DNA of 8,074 nt from an uncultured beta proteobacterium (GTDB lineage: Bacteria > Pseudomonadota > Gammaproteobacteria > Burkholderiales > SG8-39), in assembly GCA_903868285.1 (NCBI GenBank), contig CAIPUP010000090.1, positions 1 through 8,074 on the forward strand, given 5' to 3'. A program made the translations under genes and the position numbers. Below, piece by piece: positions 4,819-8,074 of the stretch (the first letter of the stretch is position 1; each line of letters opens with the position of its first letter). The notes under the pieces are model-generated. The model saw only the letters and a program-made list of their open reading frames with translations, ran no database searches and was not told where the DNA came from.

Positions 4819-6369
4819 ATGCAACAGCTGAAACCCTCCGAAATCAGCGAACTGCTCCGCGCGAAGATCTCCAATCTCTCGCTTGACTCGGACGTACGCA
4901 CCCAGGGCACCGTCGTGTCCGTGACCGACGGTATCTGCCGCGTCCACGGTCTCTCCAGCGCCATGCAGGGCGAGATGCTGGAGTTTCCGAACAACACCTT
5001 CGGTCTGGCACTCAACCTCGAGCGCGACTCGGTCGGCGCCGTGGTGCTGGGCGAATACGAGCACATCACCGAGGGCGCGCCGGTCAAATGTACCGGCCGC
5101 ATTCTGGATGTGCCGGTCGGTCCGGAACTGATCGGTCGCGTGGTCAACTCGCTCGGTCAACCGATCGATGGCAAAGGCCCGATCAATGCCAAGAAAACCG
5201 ACGTGATCGAAAAAGTTGCGCCGGGCGTGATCTGGAGAAAGTCGGTATCGCAGCCGGTGCAAACCGGACTGAAGTCGATCGATTCGATGGTGCCGGTGGG
5301 TCGTGGTCAGCGCGAACTGATCATCGGTGACCGTCAGACCGGCAAGACTGCCGTGGCAGTGGACACCATCATTAACCAGAAGGGTAAAGACCTCTTTTGT
5401 ATCTACGTGGCGATCGGCCAGAAGGCGTCCACCGTTGCCAACGTGGTGCGCAAGCTCGAAGAGCATGGCGCCATGGCCTACACCATCGTGGTGGCGGCAA
5501 CTGCCTCGGAATCGGCCGCGATGCAGTACATCGCGCCTTACTCCGGTTGCACCATGGGCGAATACTTCCGTGACCGTGGTCAGGATGCGCTGATCATTTA
5601 TGACGATCTGACCAAGCAGGCCTGGGCCTATCGTCAGGTTTCGCTGCTGCTGCGTCGTCCGCCCGGCCGCGAAGCCTATCCCGGTGATGTGTTCTATCTG
5701 CACAGCCGTTTGCTGGAGCGCGCCGCACGCGTCAACGAAGCCTGGGTCGAGCGCCACACCAATGGTGAAGTCAAGGGCAAGACGGGTTCATTGACCGCAC
5801 TGCCGGTGATTGAAACCCAGGCCGGTGACGTTTCCGCCTTCGTGCCGACCAACGTGATTTCCATTACTGACGGCCAGATCTTCCTCGAGAGCGATCTGTT
5901 CAACGCCGGTATTCGTCCTGCCATTAACGCCGGTATCTCGGTGTCGCGTGTGGGCGGTGCAGCGCAGACCAAGATCATGAAGCGACGCGATGTTGGTGCC
6001 GGTGTGCGTCTGTCGCTGGCGCAATACCGCGAACTGGCGGCCTTTGCCCAGTTCGCCTCCGACCTGGATGAAACCACGCGCAAGCAGCTCGAACGCGGCC
6101 GCATGGTGACCGAGCTGATGAAGCAGCAGCAGTACCAGCCGATGCAGGTGATCGAGATGGTGCTCACGCTGTTCGCGGTGAACAACGGCTACTTTGATGA
6201 CATCGAAGTGAAAAAGGCCCTCTCGGCAGAGCGTTCACTCAAAGACCACATGAAGATGAAGTACGCCGCGCTGATGGCGAGCCTGGAAGACAAGAAAGAC
6301 ATGAATGCCGACGATGAAAAGGCATTCAAGGCGGCCATCGATGACTGGAAACAAAACGCCAGCTACTGA
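4819..6369 (+). CDS. atpA: F1Fo ATP synthase subunit alpha
   Basis: Alpha alternates with beta in the F1 head and holds the non-catalytic nucleotide sites. The 516-residue protein has the N-terminal beta-barrel (about 25-95) and the Walker A loop GDRQTGKT (170-177, Lys176/Thr177). Walker B-like ALIIYDD is at 257-263, and the alpha/beta signature PAINAGISVS at 367-376 is followed by the Arg finger Arg377, equivalent to E. coli Arg376. VISITDGQIFLESDLFNAGIRP (346-367) is fully conserved. One oddity: after GGAAQTKIMK the sequence is RRDVGAGVRLSLAQYRELAAF, two residues longer than the usual K-LSGGIRxxLAQYRELAAF. The helical C-terminal domain is normal. The ATG at 4819 has a modest GGA at 4810-4812. 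The 55-nt leader from atpH is A-rich and looks open, which may help its expression. Confidence 0.98.
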   Translation: MQQLKPSEISELLRAKISNLSLDSDVRTQGTVVSVTDGICRVHGLSSAMQGEMLEFPNNTFGLALNLERDSVGAVVLGEYEHITEGAPVKCTGRILDVPVGPELIGRVVNSLGQPIDGKGPINAKKTDVIEKVAPGVIWRKSVSQPVQTGLKSIDSMVPVGRGQRELIIGDRQTGKTAVAVDTIINQKGKDLFCIYVAIGQKASTVANVVRKLEEHGAMAYTIVVAATASESAAMQYIAPYSGCTMGEYFRDRGQDALIIYDDLTKQAWAYRQVSLLLRRPPGREAYPGDVFYLHSRLLERAARVNEAWVERHTNGEVKGKTGSLTALPVIETQAGDVSAFVPTNVISITDGQIFLESDLFNAGIRPAINAGISVSRVGGAAQTKIMKRRDVGAGVRLSLAQYRELAAFAQFASDLDETTRKQLERGRMVTELMKQQQYQPMQVIEMVLTLFAVNNGYFDDIEVKKALSAERSLKDHMKMKYAALMASLEDKKDMNADDEKAFKAAIDDWKQNASY

Positions 6370-6388
6370 GACAGCGCCCAGCGGGGAC

Positions 6389-6409
6389 GGCCCGGCCAAG
6401 TGCCGGGTC
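6389..6409 (+). other. GC-rich hairpin between atpA and atpG
   Basis: CCCGGC (6391-6396) and GCCGGG (6402-6407) form a perfect 6-bp stem with a 5-nt loop. A G-U and a G-C pair (6390/6408, 6389/6409) extend it to 8 bp. It begins 19 nt after the atpA stop and ends 48 nt before atpG. No T-tract follows on either strand, so it does not look like an intrinsic terminator. It is placed where a 3' stabilising structure or RNase processing site could set the ratio of alpha (three copies) to gamma (one copy). Confidence 0.45.
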
Positions 6410-6457
6410 TGAAACCAGAACACCAACGAACACAATCGAACCTGAGCTAGGACAGTC

Positions 6458-7321
6458 ATGCCGGGATCAAAAGAGATCCGCACCAAGATCAAGAGCGTGC
6501 AAAACACGCGCAAGATCACCAAGGCCATGGAGATGGTTGCCGCCTCGAAAATGAGGAAGGCGCAGGAGCGCATGCGCGCGGCGCGGCCCTATGGCGAAAA
6601 AATCCGCAACGTCGCGGCGCACATCTCGCATGCCAATCCCGAATATCGTCACCCCTTCCTGGTTCGCCGTGACACGGTGAAAATGGTCGGCCTCATCATC
6701 ATCACCACCGACAAGGGACTGTGCGGCGGCCTGAACACCAACGTTCAGCGCCTGGCGATGAACAAGATGAAGGAATGGGAAGCGCAGGGCGAGACCTTCG
6801 AGGTCTGCTGTATCGGCAACAAGGGCCTGGGTTTCATGCAGCGTCTGGGTGCCAACGTCGTGTCGCAGGTCACTGGCCTCGGTGATCGTCCGCAGATCGA
6901 GAAGCTCATTGGCACGATCAAAGTCATGCTCGATGGCTATGTATCGGATCGCTTCGATCGTATCGAACTGTTCTACACCCGCTTCATCAACACCATGAAG
7001 CAGGAAGCGGTGATGGAGCAGTTGCTGCCGCTGTCAGGAGATCGTCTGGGAACGCCAAGCGGCACCTGGGACTACATCTATGAGCCCGAGGCTGATGTGG
7101 TGCTCGATCAGGTGATGACGCGCTACATCGAGGCGATCATTTTTCAGGCCATGGCAGAAAACATGGCTTCGGAACAATCGGCGCGCATGGTGGCAATGAA
7201 GTCAGCGTCCGACAATGCCGGCAATGTGATTGATGAGCTGACACTCATCTACAACAAGGCGCGGCAGGCAGCGATTACCAAGGAATTGAGCGAGATCGTG
7301 GGTGGCGCAGCGGCAGTCTGA
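6458..7321 (+). CDS. atpG: F1Fo ATP synthase subunit gamma
   Basis: Gamma is the central rotor shaft linking the c ring to the catalytic head. The 287 residues match the family length (E. coli 287). The N-terminal helix EIRTKIKSVQNTRKITKAMEMVAASKMRKAQ (6-36) is the conserved coiled-coil arm, with Met24 at the place of E. coli Met23. The Rossmann-like domain carries TTDKGLCGGLN (83-93), with Cys89 corresponding to E. coli Cys87. The C-terminal helix ends ITKELSEIVGGAAAV (273-287), the gamma signature. Cys117-Cys118 is a vicinal pair in the middle domain. There is no chloroplast-type regulatory insertion. The ATG at 6458 has AGGA at 6449-6452, 5 nt upstream. It lies 88 nt after atpA and 58 nt before atpD. 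Confidence 0.97.
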   Translation: MPGSKEIRTKIKSVQNTRKITKAMEMVAASKMRKAQERMRAARPYGEKIRNVAAHISHANPEYRHPFLVRRDTVKMVGLIIITTDKGLCGGLNTNVQRLAMNKMKEWEAQGETFEVCCIGNKGLGFMQRLGANVVSQVTGLGDRPQIEKLIGTIKVMLDGYVSDRFDRIELFYTRFINTMKQEAVMEQLLPLSGDRLGTPSGTWDYIYEPEADVVLDQVMTRYIEAIIFQAMAENMASEQSARMVAMKSASDNAGNVIDELTLIYNKARQAAITKELSEIVGGAAAV

Positions 7322-7379
7322 CGCGGCACCACTCCACACTATTTACCGAATCCGGAACTGAATCTTTAGGAAGACGGCT

Positions 7380-8074
7380 ATGGCACAAGCACAAGGCACC
7401 ATCGTCCAGTGCATCGGCGCGGTGATCGACATCCAGTTTCCCCGCGATGCGATGCCTCACATTTATGACGCATTGCAATTGGTCGAAGACCCCAGCAATC
7501 CGCTGGCGGAAAAGGGTCTGACCTTCGAGGTCGAGCAACAGCTCGGTGACGGCGTGGTGCGTACCATCGCACTCGGCTCCTCCGATGGCTTGCGCCGTGG
7601 CATGCATGTCACCAACACCGGCGCCCCGATCTCGGTGCCGGTCGGTGTCGGCACCCTGGGCCGCATCATGGATGTGCTGGGTCGCCCGATTGATGAAGCC
7701 GGTCCTATCAAGACCGACGAACTGCGCGCCATTCATCAGCCGGCACCGAAGTTTGATGAGCTGTCGCCGTCGGTGGAATTGCTGCCCACCGGTATCAAGG
7801 TGATCGACCTGATCTGCCCGTTTGCCAAGGGCGGCAAGATCGGTCTGTTCGGCGGTGCCGGCGTCGGCAAGACCGTCAACATGATGGAACTGATCAACAA
7901 CATCGCCAAGTCCTATGGCGGCTATTCGGTATTCGCCGGTGTTGGTGAGCGTACCCGTGAGGGCAACGACTTCTATCACGAGATGGAAGAGTCCAAGGTG
8001 CTGGATAAGGTTGCTATGGTGTTCGGCCAGATGAACGAGCCGCCGGGCAACCGCTTGCGCGTGGCGCTGACCGG
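7380..8074 (+). CDS. atpD: F1Fo ATP synthase subunit beta, N-terminal part (cut by window edge)
   Basis: Beta carries the catalytic nucleotide sites. The window holds 231 full codons of an expected total of about 465. Visible are the N-terminal barrel (GTIVQCIGAVIDIQFPRD, 6-23), GTLGRIMDVLGRPIDEAGPI (91-110) and the Walker A loop GGAGVGKT (158-165, Lys164/Thr165, equivalent to E. coli Lys155/Thr156). GVGERTREGNDFYHEM (187-202) contains the catalytic Glu190 (E. coli Glu181) and Arg191. The numbering runs 9 ahead of E. coli because of an insertion near 36-50 (DPSNPLAEKGLTF), which I recall as typical of betaproteobacteria. The gene runs off the edge at ...NRLRVALT, before Walker B. The ATG at 7380 has AGGAAG at 7368-7373, a good ribosome binding site for a highly expressed subunit. 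atpC should follow outside the window. Confidence 0.98.
   Translation, partial: MAQAQGTIVQCIGAVIDIQFPRDAMPHIYDALQLVEDPSNPLAEKGLTFEVEQQLGDGVVRTIALGSSDGLRRGMHVTNTGAPISVPVGVGTLGRIMDVLGRPIDEAGPIKTDELRAIHQPAPKFDELSPSVELLPTGIKVIDLICPFAKGGKIGLFGGAGVGKTVNMMELINNIAKSYGGYSVFAGVGERTREGNDFYHEMEESKVLDKVAMVFGQMNEPPGNRLRVALT

Overview
The window looks like a chromosomal segment of a betaproteobacterium, judged from remembered family sequences. The predicted AtpA, AtpG and AtpD read like Burkholderiales/Rhodocyclales proteins; for example AtpD opens with a GTIVQCIGAVIDIQFPRD-type N terminus and carries the DPSNPLAEKGLTFEVEQQL-type segment. No genus can be named from the sequence alone. Every recognised gene is on the + strand.

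Layout. Bases 1-316 hold no convincing gene, but they contain a short AT-rich island (about 193-229) with a full match to the IHF consensus and a possible extended -10 element. A two-gene unit follows: a cytoplasmic FrnE/DsbA-like thioredoxin-fold oxidoreductase (317-1081) and, 14 nt later, a TauE/SafE-type eight-helix membrane permease (1096-1881, TTG start). A 201-bp gap (1882-2082) carries the best sigma70-type promoter in the window. It leads into the F1Fo ATP synthase operon in the classical order atpI-atpB-atpE-atpF-atpH-atpA-atpG-atpD. The last gene is cut by the right edge just after the catalytic-glutamate region; atpC would be expected beyond it.

How the genes work together. AtpI is an assembly helper. 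AtpB (a), AtpE (c ring) and AtpF (b) form the proton-conducting Fo sector. AtpH (delta) ties the b stalk to F1. AtpA, AtpD (alpha3beta3) and AtpG (gamma rotor) make the catalytic head. All key residues I could check are present: the a-subunit Arg, the c-subunit Asp, the P-loops of alpha and beta, the alpha Arg finger and the beta catalytic Glu. The enzyme therefore looks like a functional, proton-coupled ATP synthase.

Regulatory structure inside the operon is the most interesting part. It comprises a 5-codon mini-ORF overlapping the atpI start, a U-rich leader with a strong Shine-Dalgarno before atpE, a perfect palindrome over the atpF Shine-Dalgarno, and a strong GC hairpin without a T-tract between atpA and atpG. 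Small protein-level oddities are a 2-residue insertion in AtpA and Cys/Ser in place of helix-1 glycines in AtpE. I see no mobile element, CRISPR array, RNA gene or evidently novel system; this is essentially a core housekeeping locus with an atypical upstream neighbour.
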